Positions 41,723 to 52,205 of a DNA stretch of 64,000 nt are shown here, in pieces. The DNA lies in NCBI RefSeq assembly GCF_024721995.1, contig NZ_JANQBC010000011.1, positions 124,001-188,000 on the forward strand, read 5' to 3'. Below the pieces are notes generated by a model that made no database searches, had not been told where the DNA came from, and saw only the letters and a list, made by a program, of their open reading frames with translations. The DNA comes from Paenibacillus radicibacter (lineage in GTDB: Bacteria > Bacillota > Bacilli > Paenibacillales > NBRC-103111). Position numbers and translations under genes: made by a program. Positions within the stretch are counted from its first letter, which is position 1. Each line of letters opens with the position of its first letter.

Positions 41723-42754
41723 TTACAGCGCACGCTTGCGCTTTTTCAATAAGTAGGCGAAGAATGGCGCTCCGAGAAATGCTGTTACAACTCCAAGCGG
41801 AATTTCCGTTGGACTCAGCACTGTACGCGCGAGTGTATCCGCAAGCAGAACATAGATCCCGCCGCCTAGCGCGGACAATGGAATAATCAATCGATAATCC
41901 GGTCCCACGATTAGTCGTACCAGATGAGGAACGATCAAGCCAACAAATCCAATGACCCCTGCCACCGATACCGCCGCAGCCGTCAGTAATGTCCCAACTG
42001 CAAGTACGATGAACTTCGTTCGTTCCACACGAACTCCTAGATAAGCCGCCTGCCGCTCACCAAGTGCGAACAAGTTCAGTGACCTTGCATACCCCATTAG
42101 AATCAAGAAACCGATGAGGAAGTAAGGTGCAATAACAAACGTATATATCCAACCTCGCATGGCGAGTGATCCCATTAACCAGAACAAGATTTCATTCACC
42201 ACTTGCTTGGACATTGCGACCAAGAAGGAGACGAATGCCCCCAAGAATGCCTGCATCACAACACCGGATAAGATCAATGTTTCTTTCTTAAGCTTGCCAT
42301 CGACTTGTGCCAATTGAAGTACGAGCAGTAACGATAACAGTCCTGTAATGAACGCAACAACAGGGATTGTCCACTGCCCCAAGAACGCAAATTGCAGACC
42401 AAAATAAATGAGCACAGCAGCACCAACCGATGCCCCTGAAGACACACCTAATGTATACGGATCAGCGAGTGGATTGCGCAGAACCCCTTGAAAAGCCGCA
42501 CCCGCTACAGACAGCGCAGCACCAACAAAGATACCTAGAATCACCCTAGGCAGTCGGACATTCATCATGATCTGCTCCGAGGATACATCCCAATCCACAA
42601 CCATTCCATCACCGATGTAAGGCAGCTTGCTCACAAATATTCGAATGATTTCAATAGGGGACACGTACGTCGTACCGATCATAACCGATACTAGAATGGA
42701 AAGAAGGAGGAGCAGTCCCCCTGCGCCTCCCCATAGCCATAGTTTTCGTTTCAT
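41723..42754 (-). CDS. corrinoid ABC transporter permease (BtuC-like)
   Basis: 343 residues, FecCD family with about ten helices. Seen: NVRLPRVILGIFVGAALSVAGAAFQGVLRNPLADPYTLGVSSGAS and GFVGLIVPHLVRLIVGPDYR (ATPase contact loop). Its ATG is 4 bases after the btuF-like stop and has no clear ribosome site, so translation is probably coupled. Substrate is inferred from the riboswitch-led operon. Confidence 0.92.
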   Translation of the reverse strand: MKRKLWLWGGAGGLLLLLSILVSVMIGTTYVSPIEIIRIFVSKLPYIGDGMVVDWDVSSEQIMMNVRLPRVILGIFVGAALSVAGAAFQGVLRNPLADPYTLGVSSGASVGAAVLIYFGLQFAFLGQWTIPVVAFITGLLSLLLVLQLAQVDGKLKKETLILSGVVMQAFLGAFVSFLVAMSKQVVNEILFWLMGSLAMRGWIYTFVIAPYFLIGFLILMGYARSLNLFALGERQAAYLGVRVERTKFIVLAVGTLLTAAAVSVAGVIGFVGLIVPHLVRLIVGPDYRLIIPLSALGGGIYVLLADTLARTVLSPTEIPLGVVTAFLGAPFFAYLLKKRKRAL

Positions 42755-42757
42755 TTA

Positions 42758-43750
42758 TTATTTTACCAAATCTGGATAAATGGCTTTTGCAATCTCAAGC
42801 AATGCATCCGTCAAGCGTGGACCTGGACGAGAGATCAGATCGTTATCGACTCCGAACATTTGCTTTTTCGCAACTGCATCCATTTGGCTCCAGCCTTTAC
42901 GCTCACTAATGATAGCTTCTAATGTCTTCTTCGTTTGATCATCAATTAAGCCTTTTGCAAACAAGATCACATTCGGGTTATTCTTGATGATTAACTCTTC
43001 ATCAACTTTGCTCCAACCCTTCACGCCTGCTTCAGAAGCAACGTTGACTGCACCAGCAATTTGAATCAGTTCATCCAAGAATTCGCCGCCACCTACTGTC
43101 CAGCCTGGGGAGAATTCCAGATATACTTTCTTCTTCGCTTCAGGTTTTACTGATTTAACTGCATCTGCTACTTTTTGACGGTCTTGCTTCATCTTGTTTA
43201 CGACTTTCTCAGCTTGCTCTTGTTTATCTGTAATTTTACCATATAGCAAGATGTTGTTCATCACATCATCAAGTGTTTTGGGTTCAACTTTGAACATTTT
43301 GACACCGACATTACGTAATTCTTCAACTGTCGCCGCTTTCATGGAGATACCTGTGAATACGACATCAGCTTTTGCACCAATAACCGCTTCTACGTTCGGT
43401 TTCATAATGCTACCCATCTTCGGCTTGGACTTCGCTTCTGCAGGGTATGTATCATAATCGGATACCCCTACGATCTTGTCGCCAAGACCAATTGCATACA
43501 ATGCTTCTGTTTCAGCAGGTGAAACGGATACGATACGCTCAGGTGCTTTCTCGAATGTAACATCTTTACCTGTTGCATCTTTAACCGTTAACGGATAAGT
43601 TGTTTTCTTCGCTGGAGCTTGTGTAGCTGGTGCAGTCGCTGCTGGAGTTGGACTTGGGCTTGCTGCTTTATCTCCACATCCGGACACCGCAATTACAGCT
43701 GCTAAAGCAAGCATTCCTAAAGACATTTTTTTCCACAAATTTTTGACCAT
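42758..43750 (-). CDS. corrinoid-binding ABC transporter lipoprotein (BtuF-like)
   Basis: 330 residues. Signal peptide with lipobox ALAAVIAVSGC, then a Thr/Ala/Pro linker, then a helical-backbone binding fold: APERIVSVSPAETEALYAIGLGDKIVGVSDYDTYP. It captures corrinoid outside the cell for the BtuCD-type transporter. The start follows AAAGGGAGAG. It is first in the operon, behind the cobalamin riboswitch and a terminator. Confidence 0.92.
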   Translation of the reverse strand: MVKNLWKKMSLGMLALAAVIAVSGCGDKAASPSPTPAATAPATQAPAKKTTYPLTVKDATGKDVTFEKAPERIVSVSPAETEALYAIGLGDKIVGVSDYDTYPAEAKSKPKMGSIMKPNVEAVIGAKADVVFTGISMKAATVEELRNVGVKMFKVEPKTLDDVMNNILLYGKITDKQEQAEKVVNKMKQDRQKVADAVKSVKPEAKKKVYLEFSPGWTVGGGEFLDELIQIAGAVNVASEAGVKGWSKVDEELIIKNNPNVILFAKGLIDDQTKKTLEAIISERKGWSQMDAVAKKQMFGVDNDLISRPGPRLTDALLEIAKAIYPDLVK

Positions 43751-43814
43751 TTCAATTCTCTCCCTTTGTTTCTGTTTGAAGGAGAAGCCTGAATGTTGAT
43801 ACCCTTTCTACACG

Positions 43815-43848
43815 AAAACCCCTCTGCTTCACATACGAAACAGAGGGG
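43815..43848 (-). terminator. terminator of the cobalamin riboswitch
   Basis: CCCCTCTG and CAGAGGGG arms (43819-43826 and 43841-43848) with TTC / GAA inside, followed by TTTT on the minus strand. It lies between the aptamer and btuF, so it is the probable off-switch. Confidence 0.8.
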
Positions 43849-43931
43849 ACGATAAATACGGATTTGGACAAGATTCATTCATCATGCTTTTCCGTTTTTA
43901 GCGCGATCCTCTCCTCGAAGGATTTCGTTAG

Positions 43932-44136
43932 CCGAGTCAATAGGCAGGTTTCCTGACTCCCTAGTTTACAATGCGCTTCTCTTCGCCTTCCCTTCTTTTG
44001 TTGATAAAAAGAAAGTGACATTATGAAGATCAGCTCCCAGGTTACAGTGGCGGGACCGCGCCGGATTCGAACCGGCTTCCCTTTTAACCTTGATTCAAAG
44101 CAAAGACTGCTTCGCTCCAAGGCACCTATTGGCTAA
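43932..44136 (-). promoter_or_regulatory. adenosylcobalamin riboswitch
   Basis: The minus strand shows AATAGGTGCC, GGTTAAAAGGGAAGCCGGT, AATCCGGCGCGGTCCCGCCACTGTAA (landmark parts) and GTCAGGAAACCTGCCTATT, all B12-box elements in order. The tract between the core and the B12 box is long. It senses AdoCbl and controls the B12 import and salvage operon. Confidence 0.96.
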
Positions 44137-44186
44137 GGTATTTCATTATTACAAACATTCCGTTCAAGCTTGCCTCTACTTCAAGA

Positions 44187-44216
44187 ATTATATGCTAGCA
44201 CCCAAGTGATTTACAA
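44187..44216 (-). promoter_or_regulatory. promoter of the B12 operon
   Basis: TTGTAA (44211-44216), an 18-base spacer and a consensus TATAAT (44187-44192). It starts transcription near 44180, about 45 bases ahead of the aptamer. Confidence 0.7.
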
Positions 44217-44258
44217 CACTATTGTTTAAAAATGATCCGCAGGGCGCACCGCATCACC

Positions 44259-47200
44259 TTATTGCTTCAAGCTTAATTCATACAATAGCACTGCCGCTTC
44301 AGCACGTGTCATCATGCCAGTTGGGTTTAACTTGTTGTCATGACCTTTGATTAATCCTTCATGAATGAGTAATCCAGAAGCATCAATTGCATAAGGTGAT
44401 ACTTGCCAACTGTCTTCAAAACGCTTCGTTTCGCTTCCAAATGAATCTTTTCCAGCAATCCCGACAGCTTGCAGCGCTCGTGCTACCATAACCATCATAT
44501 CTTGTCTAGATATGGATGCCTTCGGATTAAACAGCTGATCCCCAGTTCCTTGAATAATGCCCATATGCTTCGCAAGTGCGATCATATCAGCATGTGTATC
44601 ACCTGACTTCACATCTGCGAAAGCATCGGTCTTCACGCCATCAGCTTGCAAACCAAGTGTCTTTACGAGTAGCGCGATGAAATCTGCACGCGTTATGGAC
44701 TGCTGAGGTGCGAACTCACTTTGCGACATGCCTTGGATAATGCCTTTAGCAGCGAGCACTTCAATCGATTTCCTCGCCCACTCTGTTTGCAGAAGATCAT
44801 TGAATAATCTTGGTGTGTAAGCTAATCCGTAAGTGCCGAAGTTGGACGTTCGGAACCCCATTTCATTTGAACGTGGATCATACTTACTAGAAGGAAGAGT
44901 CGATACGATCTGAGTACCTGAACCATCTACTCCTTGTTGTACAACCAAGAACTCGTGATTGTCCCATTCGTCCGTTGTAGGTTTATAAGTAACATACACT
45001 TTCATCTGAGCACCACGAAGTTTAGACATCACTTGTTCTCCTGCAAGTGCATCAAGTGTTACCACTGGCTTGCCATTTACCACTTGCACTCCTATTCGAA
45101 TCTCACTCTTCAATTGTGTATCTGCTTGAAGCGCTTTCCAAGGAACGATGATGCGAGCTTGTGGTGTTCGAACTTCCACCATCAGCTTATCACTATTTGG
45201 AATTGCCCCTGTGAAGGATGGAAGTTGCAAGTCATAACGCTGCGCACCCTTCACTTCAGCAAGTGTAATCACGATTTGACTCGACTGTTCAGATGTTTTC
45301 GCAGCTTGCTGCAAAAGTTCTTTCCACTTAGCTGCAGTTACCTGCGCAACTGCATGATCCCCTTGTAACTGAGGTGTAACCACTAATTTTGCTGATACAT
45401 TATTATTGCTCGGTTGTGGTGTACTTAGAGTAGGTGTTTCTGTAACCGGGTTACTTGGTTCTCCTGGATCAGTGGGATTAGTTGGATCAACCGGGTCCGT
45501 CGTGCCGTTATCATTACCTTTCAATGATGGAACTGCAACAATCGTCTCTCCTGCTTGCACTTCTACATCCGTGAAACTGATCGTAACCCCATTAACCACT
45601 TTCGTGGACGCAGCAATCGCTTTTCCATTTAACCAAATATAAGGGAAACTGCCTGCGAATTGTGCTTCCCAATGGATCGATTCTGCACCTTCGTGATTCG
45701 TTAAAGTTGTCTTCTTCGCTCCCTCATGTTTCACATACAAGTCATGTTCACCAACGTTAATGTGATCGAGTGATAACCAGCCAATTGCTTGCGGAAGTCG
45801 AGATAACGTCGCTACCTTCTGCTCTGGCGCATTAGGCGTAATTCCCATTAACCCCTCCACCGTATGACTAATTAACGTATAAGATAGCTCAGGGTAATCG
45901 CCATTCGTGCCTTGACTGCTTAACTCATGTGGCACATGAAGTCGATCCAGAATATAATTCATCCACTTCCATGCGGTTTCATTTTTTCCATATGGGAAGA
46001 AAGTATCTGGCAAGTAGGAGTATGCTTCAATATTCACAGGAGCTTGACCTGGTGTTTCGCTCATTTTATCAATTAAATCAAGGAACTTATTCGTGCGCTC
46101 TCCCGCTTCGGTAATGAGCTTCATCGGCATAAACCAGCTGGCTTCCTTACCAAATTCGCTGTACGACTTACCATTTGCTTCATAACCACGCATGTAGCCT
46201 TCTGCGATCCCTTTAACGCCCCAGTCTTCATTGAAGTAACGCTTCAGCTCAACTGACTTATCTGCAAAAAGCTGATAAGTCTCCTGATCGCCTCTTGCCT
46301 TAGCCATCTCTGCATAAGCAAGGAAGGCTTGATACTGCGAAGCAATCCCATCACCTCCTTCTACAACCGCTTCACCATCACGCTCATTGTAAGACGCCGC
46401 ACCTTCGAAGATGCCTTGCCCTGTTCCCTCGGCAATACCGTTCGCGAGTTGTTTATCATGAAGTTCAACAAATTCGGTAACTGCCTTCGTGTAGTAGTTC
46501 CACAGCGTCTCATCGTTAATGTACGCTTTGTCACCTGTCCATAAATACATCTTATAAGCTTTTTCTACAAGTTCGAATACGGCTGGTACTTCTCTTACGA
46601 ATGAATTCTCATCGTCATAGTCCAGCTTAAATGTCGATCCGTCAAAGTTAAGCGCCCATACCGGGTACCATTTGTGCAATGCACTTGAAGTTCCTGCGAA
46701 TGCTGTGAGCATCGATTTGTTCTCTTGATCAAGTCCTAGTAAATGTGCCCCTGCCATCTGGTGCACCATATCCCTTGAATAGAACGCATAACGATGCGCA
46801 TATCCTGCCCAGTAAGATGGGATGTAATCTTTAATCTCAGGATTGTTGCCCAGATACTCATCCCGATTAATAAGCCCTTGCTTACCCGTTCGCACATATG
46901 ACTTCGCCTTCGGAATCGCCCAATTGAACGCATCCTTTAGCTTTGTATTCGAAGTATCGATTGTAAGTTGCTTATCAAGCACAACACATTCAACCGTCCA
47001 CTCCTCTGCAATGCCATTTGAACCTGTAACGATATAAGTCAATGGCGATGTGAAGTTCTGTACACTGCCTGATTGCGGCACTACTGTACTACCTTCAGAT
47101 ACCGTTATTTCCGGGGCAATAGCCTTAAGATCTGTTCCATATGGCATTTGAATAATAACTTTACGCTGCAGAGCATCAATATTCGCAATACCCACCTGCT

Positions 47201-48884
47201 TTGCAGTTGTTACAGCTAGAATCTGATGCATATCTGGCAGAGAACCATTCCCCATGGATTCTGCATACAATCCCACATTGTCAATCTCCAGCCATTTGCC
47301 ATTCTTCGGAATACCTGTGAAATACACTTCAACTTGCATCCCTTTTTGCAGCAAAATTTGACCGACACTGTTTACAAATGGTTCATTACCAGCTGGCACT
47401 TCACTTCGCGCAATTTCGCTTCCACCTGGATAACGAATGCCGAAGATCCCCCCAGCATCGTCAGAACGATTAAATTGCACTTCATACTTGTAATATCCTG
47501 TGCTTGGAATCGTAATTTGCTGGGATAAGAATGTGACAGGACCAGGATCAAGCTTCGCGATTTTCTCCGTCCCCTTTTTATAAATAAAGGCTCCGTCATA
47601 AGACCAGCCATGCTTCTCATCATCAAAGCTTCCATTCACAACTAAGTTACCAGCAATCGGACCAACAGCTTCGCTTGTGTACACCTCGCCTGCTTGACCG
47701 AAAATATCAACTGGTATAACTGCAAACTTGATGTACTTACCCGCATAATCAGCCGTAAGCTTCAATTGTTTGCCGTGTTCACTTGGCATTATGGTGTAAG
47801 CACCATCAGCTGAATCTGCTACCATCCAATTATACGTAGTCAAACCTTCTCGATGATTCTCCGCATCTTGATACTTATAATGTCCTGTTAGACTCTGCCC
47901 TGTCCACAGTAGCCCTGTTGCAGCAACATCCGTTGCAGTGGAAGGGGAGTTATCAAAGTGTACAAAGTCAAATTCGAGCTTCACTTGAGCAACCTTAAGC
48001 GTATTCTCACCGGACGAAATGAACACTTCCACCTCGCTACCTGCTTGAAGTACGACTTCCTCCAAACTACGTTGTTCATTAACACTAGTTGTAATATCCA
48101 ATTGTTCAATGACTGTCCCTGTAGCATCCCTTACACCAAAACTTCCTCCATCACCTTCTGTTTGAAGAAGTAGCGATAGACGATATTTCCCTGTAAGTGG
48201 GACTGAGATTTTTTGTGAAATCGATTGATTAGGGTTAATTTGAGCTGCTTTTATCGGTTTAGAATCCACTTCAATTGTTGCCATCGATACCCCTTCTGTC
48301 GTCTGCCAGTTAGAGAGTTCACTCTTAAATTCGCCGTTTACAATAAGGTTAGCCACGGCGGCATCATCTCGGATCAATTCGACATCCTCAATATGAGACC
48401 AAGAATCCCCATAGCCATAGTACACTTGAACCTGATCACCTTCAGTTAGTAAGATACCCGGCACTTCCTCACGCTTGCCTACCATCGTATTCTTCATCGG
48501 TATGATAATACTTGCAAGTGCTGTGCCATCTGGTTTACGAATCCCGAATTGAGTATCATTCCCCTTACCCCTCGCATTAGCAGATAGCTTATACATACCG
48601 GTAGTCGGAATTGTTACTTCTTGATAAATCGCTTTATTAGGTTGTGTCCACCCAAATCTAGTACCCGTTATCGCTTCACTAGCTGATGTCCACCCATTAA
48701 TTGAGTCGTTCATATTCCAATAGCGTGCATCACGCCCATCTTTCCCTTCTAACTCTTCAAAGCTTGGGTTCTTAAGTATATTCTGTGAATTGGCTTGTGC
48801 CAGCGAAATCGGACCAATTACACCGAATACATTCGTGAATATGAATGTTACGATGAATAATATCGTAAGGAGCCTTTTCCTCAT
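44259..48884 (-). CDS. SLH-anchored multidomain surface glycoside hydrolase (six-hairpin type)
   Basis: 1541 residues with signal peptide (RLLTILFIVTFIFTNVFGV). N-terminal part: three or so carbohydrate-binding-like modules, each opening with LIVNGEF / LVVNGSF / LKNPSFEELEG. About 570-660 is an Ig-like domain (ITVSEGSTVVPQSG). About 670-1120 is an all-helical (alpha/alpha)6-type catalytic region with FYSRDMVHQMAGAHLLG and GTNGDYPELSYTLISHTVEGLMGI; the GH family is not certain. A Thr/Pro linker follows, a beta domain, and three SLH modules (ITRADFIALLVK, ISRQDMMVMVAR, MTRAEAAVLLYE). It degrades an unknown polysaccharide at the cell wall and follows its ABC importer genes. Confidence 0.87.
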   Translation of the reverse strand: MRKRLLTILFIVTFIFTNVFGVIGPISLAQANSQNILKNPSFEELEGKDGRDARYWNMNDSINGWTSASEAITGTRFGWTQPNKAIYQEVTIPTTGMYKLSANARGKGNDTQFGIRKPDGTALASIIIPMKNTMVGKREEVPGILLTEGDQVQVYYGYGDSWSHIEDVELIRDDAAVANLIVNGEFKSELSNWQTTEGVSMATIEVDSKPIKAAQINPNQSISQKISVPLTGKYRLSLLLQTEGDGGSFGVRDATGTVIEQLDITTSVNEQRSLEEVVLQAGSEVEVFISSGENTLKVAQVKLEFDFVHFDNSPSTATDVAATGLLWTGQSLTGHYKYQDAENHREGLTTYNWMVADSADGAYTIMPSEHGKQLKLTADYAGKYIKFAVIPVDIFGQAGEVYTSEAVGPIAGNLVVNGSFDDEKHGWSYDGAFIYKKGTEKIAKLDPGPVTFLSQQITIPSTGYYKYEVQFNRSDDAGGIFGIRYPGGSEIARSEVPAGNEPFVNSVGQILLQKGMQVEVYFTGIPKNGKWLEIDNVGLYAESMGNGSLPDMHQILAVTTAKQVGIANIDALQRKVIIQMPYGTDLKAIAPEITVSEGSTVVPQSGSVQNFTSPLTYIVTGSNGIAEEWTVECVVLDKQLTIDTSNTKLKDAFNWAIPKAKSYVRTGKQGLINRDEYLGNNPEIKDYIPSYWAGYAHRYAFYSRDMVHQMAGAHLLGLDQENKSMLTAFAGTSSALHKWYPVWALNFDGSTFKLDYDDENSFVREVPAVFELVEKAYKMYLWTGDKAYINDETLWNYYTKAVTEFVELHDKQLANGIAEGTGQGIFEGAASYNERDGEAVVEGGDGIASQYQAFLAYAEMAKARGDQETYQLFADKSVELKRYFNEDWGVKGIAEGYMRGYEANGKSYSEFGKEASWFMPMKLITEAGERTNKFLDLIDKMSETPGQAPVNIEAYSYLPDTFFPYGKNETAWKWMNYILDRLHVPHELSSQGTNGDYPELSYTLISHTVEGLMGITPNAPEQKVATLSRLPQAIGWLSLDHINVGEHDLYVKHEGAKKTTLTNHEGAESIHWEAQFAGSFPYIWLNGKAIAASTKVVNGVTISFTDVEVQAGETIVAVPSLKGNDNGTTDPVDPTNPTDPGEPSNPVTETPTLSTPQPSNNNVSAKLVVTPQLQGDHAVAQVTAAKWKELLQQAAKTSEQSSQIVITLAEVKGAQRYDLQLPSFTGAIPNSDKLMVEVRTPQARIIVPWKALQADTQLKSEIRIGVQVVNGKPVVTLDALAGEQVMSKLRGAQMKVYVTYKPTTDEWDNHEFLVVQQGVDGSGTQIVSTLPSSKYDPRSNEMGFRTSNFGTYGLAYTPRLFNDLLQTEWARKSIEVLAAKGIIQGMSQSEFAPQQSITRADFIALLVKTLGLQADGVKTDAFADVKSGDTHADMIALAKHMGIIQGTGDQLFNPKASISRQDMMVMVARALQAVGIAGKDSFGSETKRFEDSWQVSPYAIDASGLLIHEGLIKGHDNKLNPTGMMTRAEAAVLLYELSLKQ

Positions 48885-48917
48885 CAGAATCTATCCTCTC
48901 TGCTAATGCTTGATTAA

Positions 48918-49733
48918 TTACCCCTTAATCGCACCTTGCGCCATCCCTTGGATGAAATATCGCTGTAGGAATAAATAAACAACTGTAATCGGAATTGCAC
49001 TTAATAAAGAACCTGCTGCCACCCAACCAATATTGCTGTTATATTTACCGAAGAAAGCCGACAAGGCGACGGTAATCGTATGCGTTTCTGGCTTTTGCAG
49101 GAAAAAGACAGACAAAGAATAATCGTTCCAAATATAGACACCTGTCAGAATAATAACAGTCGCTGTGATCGGCGTTAATAAGGGCAGCAAGATACGATAG
49201 AACAGCGTAATTCGACCTGCTCCATCCATCATCGCTGCTTCATCCAGCTCTCTTGGAATCGAGTCGATAAATCCGGTATATAAGAAGATTGTGATTGGCA
49301 AGTAGAAGGTCACATGGAGCATCATAATCCCCCACACATGATTCACCCCCCCGAAATCAACCATCACTTTATAAAGCGGTACGAGAATCGTAAGTGGCGG
49401 AATAATTAAGCATGAGATAAACAGCGTGTAGATAAACTTGTTCCATTTACTCCGGTTTCTTGAGAGTGGGTATGCCGCAATCGAACCCAGAACGATAATC
49501 AGCACTTGAGCAAGGACCGTAATGAGAATGTTATTCATAAATGTTCGTCCCAAATTTGCTTCTGTCCATGCATTCATAAAGTTATCGAGATACAGATAGC
49601 CCGGCCACTGCCACTTTGAGCTTAGGTCATCTCCTGCCTTGAATGACGAGGTACATAAAATATAGAACGGTAAGATATGAATCAAGCTAACCACAATTGC
49701 GACAATATTAATGACAATCTTCTTTATTCTCAT
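48918..49733 (-). CDS. carbohydrate ABC transporter permease (MalG-like)
   Basis: 271 residues, six helices, with the ATPase-contact EAA loop [32 protein letters not shown]1 class: imports oligosaccharides. The start overlaps the upstream permease stop by 4 bases and follows GGGAGGTTACATC. No ATPase gene is in the locus, so a shared MsmX-type ATPase elsewhere must energise it, as is usual in Bacillota. Confidence 0.93.
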   Translation of the reverse strand: MRIKKIVINIVAIVVSLIHILPFYILCTSSFKAGDDLSSKWQWPGYLYLDNFMNAWTEANLGRTFMNNILITVLAQVLIIVLGSIAAYPLSRNRSKWNKFIYTLFISCLIIPPLTILVPLYKVMVDFGGVNHVWGIMMLHVTFYLPITIFLYTGFIDSIPRELDEAAMMDGAGRITLFYRILLPLLTPITATVIILTGVYIWNDYSLSVFFLQKPETHTITVALSAFFGKYNSNIGWVAAGSLLSAIPITVVYLFLQRYFIQGMAQGAIKG

Positions 49734-50665
49734 GATGTAACCTCCCGACGTCGTAGCATAATGAGCGCTGCAATGCTAATGATTGAGATAATCACGAACA
49801 TCAAGTTGCCGATTGCAGCTGCATAGCCCGCATCCTGTCTACCGAAGTAGAGCTGATACATCAGCGTTGATAAGGAAGCAGAAGAGTATCCAGGACCGCT
49901 ATTCGTCATCGCTGTAACAACATCGAACAATTTCAATCCACCAATTAAGTTCAAGACGATGTTGATTGTAAAAGATGGGGCTAGAAGCGGCCACGTAATA
50001 TGAGCAAATCTCGACCAAGCCCCTGCTCCGTCGATCTTCGCAGCGTCATAATACTCTTTGGAGATCGTCTGAAGTCCAGCTAAGTAAATGACCATCGCAA
50101 CTCCGACATATTGATAGGTGTTTACGAATGTAATAATCCAGACATTGATATTGGGATTGCCTAATAGATTAATAGGCTCTGATCCAAATAACTGAATAAC
50201 ATCATTAATTGCCCCGCCATTATATTGGAAAAAGAAATACCAAATGTACCCCATAATGAGTGGGGATATAATAACCGGTAAATAAATGATCGTACGGGTG
50301 AGTCCTTTAAGACGAAAACTCATATTTAAGAACAGAGCGTAAATAAGCCCGATAATATTCTGAAATAATGTACTGCCTATTCCGTAAATAAACGTATTGC
50401 GCGTCACAGTGCCCATATCAGGATCTGTGAATAAACGCTTGTAATTGCTAATGCCGATCCATTTGAAGTTTTGCGAATATCCGTCCCAATTCGTGAATGA
50501 AATCTGGATGCCTTTCACAAATGGATACAGAATAAATACGGCAAAGAGGATCAAAGCAGGCACATACATGATGTTGATCATGCCCAGCGAGTTCTTCCAC
50601 CGCGTGATGATACTGCGCTCTTCTCTTACTTTTAACGAATCAGACAAGCTTGTTCTCGGATTCAT
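49730..50665 (-). CDS. carbohydrate ABC transporter permease (MalF/UgpA-like)
   Basis: 311 residues, six helices. EAA loop [29 protein letters not shown]. The cytoplasmic N-terminus precedes [34 protein letters not shown], typical of the CUT1 MalF/LacF group. It pairs with the MalG-like permease. The start follows AAAAGGGGATAGCTG. Confidence 0.93.
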   Translation of the reverse strand: MNPRTSLSDSLKVREERSIITRWKNSLGMINIMYVPALILFAVFILYPFVKGIQISFTNWDGYSQNFKWIGISNYKRLFTDPDMGTVTRNTFIYGIGSTLFQNIIGLIYALFLNMSFRLKGLTRTIIYLPVIISPLIMGYIWYFFFQYNGGAINDVIQLFGSEPINLLGNPNINVWIITFVNTYQYVGVAMVIYLAGLQTISKEYYDAAKIDGAGAWSRFAHITWPLLAPSFTINIVLNLIGGLKLFDVVTAMTNSGPGYSSASLSTLMYQLYFGRQDAGYAAAIGNLMFVIISIISIAALIMLRRREVTS

Positions 50666-50725
50666 CAGCTATCCCCTTTTCTTTCAAGTAAAGAAGGGAG
50701 AAAGAATCTCCCTCCCTTGCATGCT

Positions 50726-52042
50726 TTATTTGCGCAGTCGCTCTACTTCTTGTTTCATCTTGTCAGAGAATTGAGCTGGCGATACGCCCCCACTTAACAT
50801 TGAAGTCGCTGTCTTACACATGACATCCCACATCCCATTAGGCAAATACACACGATCGAAGTAAGGGAACACACGAATTGATGCATATTTATTGTAATAC
50901 TCAGAGAATTCATGGTTAGACTCGATACCTTTCAGTCCGGCAGGCAGCTTCGTCGTATTCGCAATCTTACTCATATTCTCTTTGCGAGCGAAGAAAGCAA
51001 CGACTTTCTTAGAAGCCTCTAACTGCTTACTATCCTTAAATACCCCCATCGTATAACGCTCACCACCGGAGAAGTTAGGCTCGTCGCCTTGTACCATCGA
51101 AGGAACTGGCATAAAGCCAATTTTCGTATCTGCTTTCACTTTGTGAACTTCATCGGCAATGGATGGACCTTGCAGAGCAAATGCTACTTTTCCTTGTGCG
51201 AACAATTGTGGTAAGTCGCTATATTTCGCAGTAATAACGTCCTTGTTCATGTAACCTTTCTTGAACATATCCAAGAACTTCTGCGATAGTCCATCCCACT
51301 TTCTCCAGTCAAAAGTTCCATCTAGCAAGCTCTTCGCATCGTTGTCCTTCGGACTGATGTAAGCAGAAGTTGCAAAGTAATCGAAGTATTGACCAATTAA
51401 CCAATCATCCACACCAGAGAAGTAGAATGGCGTTACTTCACCCTTACTATCTAGCTTCAATTTCTCTGCTGCTGCCATCAATTCGTCGAATGTTTTTGGT
51501 GGCTCAATGTTGTATTTCTTGAGCACATCGACGTTATAAGTAAGACCATCCTTCGCTTCTGCAAGTACGAGCGCATACACTTTGCCATTCTTATCTGTTA
51601 CAACATCTTTAATCGTGTCTGTCATCTCTTTCGCCCATGGCTCTGCTTGCAGATCTGCTAAGTAGTTGCCATAGCGAATTTGCGCCCAACCGTGCGTATC
51701 GAATATATCTGGCAAGTCGTTCGCTGCCATCTTCACCTTCAATAAATTCTCATAGCCTGAGCCAGGGAATTGAAGATCAACCTCAATATCTGCGTTATCC
51801 TTGGAGAAATCAGTTGCAATCTGACGATATACGTCTTGGATCGATTTGAGCGTTACGCTGCTATATACCGTTACTTTCTTCTTGTTACCTGAATCTCCCG
51901 ATTTAGCTGTCGGAGTTGGAACTGTCGTAGCTTCCGACTTTGTTGTGCTTGCGGTTTCAGAACGCTGTGAACAACCAACTAATGTAAATGAGAGCAATAA
52001 TGACATGGAGATGAGACTTACACCTATCTTTTTCAAAAACAT
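50726..52042 (-). CDS. carbohydrate ABC transporter substrate-binding lipoprotein
   Basis: 438 residues. Lipobox SLLLSFTLVGC follows a basic start FLKKIGV. The mature protein shows family-1 binding features: VTVYSSVTLKSIQDVYRQIATDFSKDNADIEVDLQFPGSGYENLLKVKMAANDLPDIFDT and GKVAFALQGPSI. ATG 52042 follows AAAAGGGGTGC; earlier in-frame codons lack a ribosome site. It is the first gene of the unit with two permeases and the surface glycosidase, and its promoter carries LacI-type operators and a cre box. Confidence 0.93.
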   Translation of the reverse strand: MFLKKIGVSLISMSLLLSFTLVGCSQRSETASTTKSEATTVPTPTAKSGDSGNKKKVTVYSSVTLKSIQDVYRQIATDFSKDNADIEVDLQFPGSGYENLLKVKMAANDLPDIFDTHGWAQIRYGNYLADLQAEPWAKEMTDTIKDVVTDKNGKVYALVLAEAKDGLTYNVDVLKKYNIEPPKTFDELMAAAEKLKLDSKGEVTPFYFSGVDDWLIGQYFDYFATSAYISPKDNDAKSLLDGTFDWRKWDGLSQKFLDMFKKGYMNKDVITAKYSDLPQLFAQGKVAFALQGPSIADEVHKVKADTKIGFMPVPSMVQGDEPNFSGGERYTMGVFKDSKQLEASKKVVAFFARKENMSKIANTTKLPAGLKGIESNHEFSEYYNKYASIRVFPYFDRVYLPNGMWDVMCKTATSMLSGGVSPAQFSDKMKQEVERLRK

Positions 52043-52173
52043 GCACCCCTTTTTATTTACTGAATTTTCAATTAATAAAATAGACAAATCCCTCTATCCG
52101 AGCCTGATAATACTTAGCTCTACACCTCCCCATCTCATTAAGGGTAGTTTGGCTCTTACAGCCGTTCATTGAT

Positions 52174-52189
52174 TTGTGTGCGCTTACAA
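52174..52189 (-). promoter_or_regulatory. CcpA cre box of the carbohydrate operon
   Basis: TTGTAAGCGCACACAA on the minus strand fits WTGNAANCGNWNNCAW at all positions. It lies just downstream of the presumed promoter (-10 TATAAC, 52213-52218), a roadblock position. Confidence 0.75.
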
Positions 52190-52205
52190 AAAAGTTGAAT
52201 ATTCT

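Noticed and set aside
44040-44100. GGTTCGAATCC, a tRNA T-arm-like motif
   Set aside because: It lies inside the cobalamin riboswitch core (GCCGG..CCGGC stem). No acceptor, D or anticodon arms can be built around it.
44229-44258. Terminator after the SLH glycosidase gene
   Set aside because: The GC-rich stretch GATGCGGTGCGCC...CTGCGGATC before ATTTTT looks suggestive, but its arms are not complementary.
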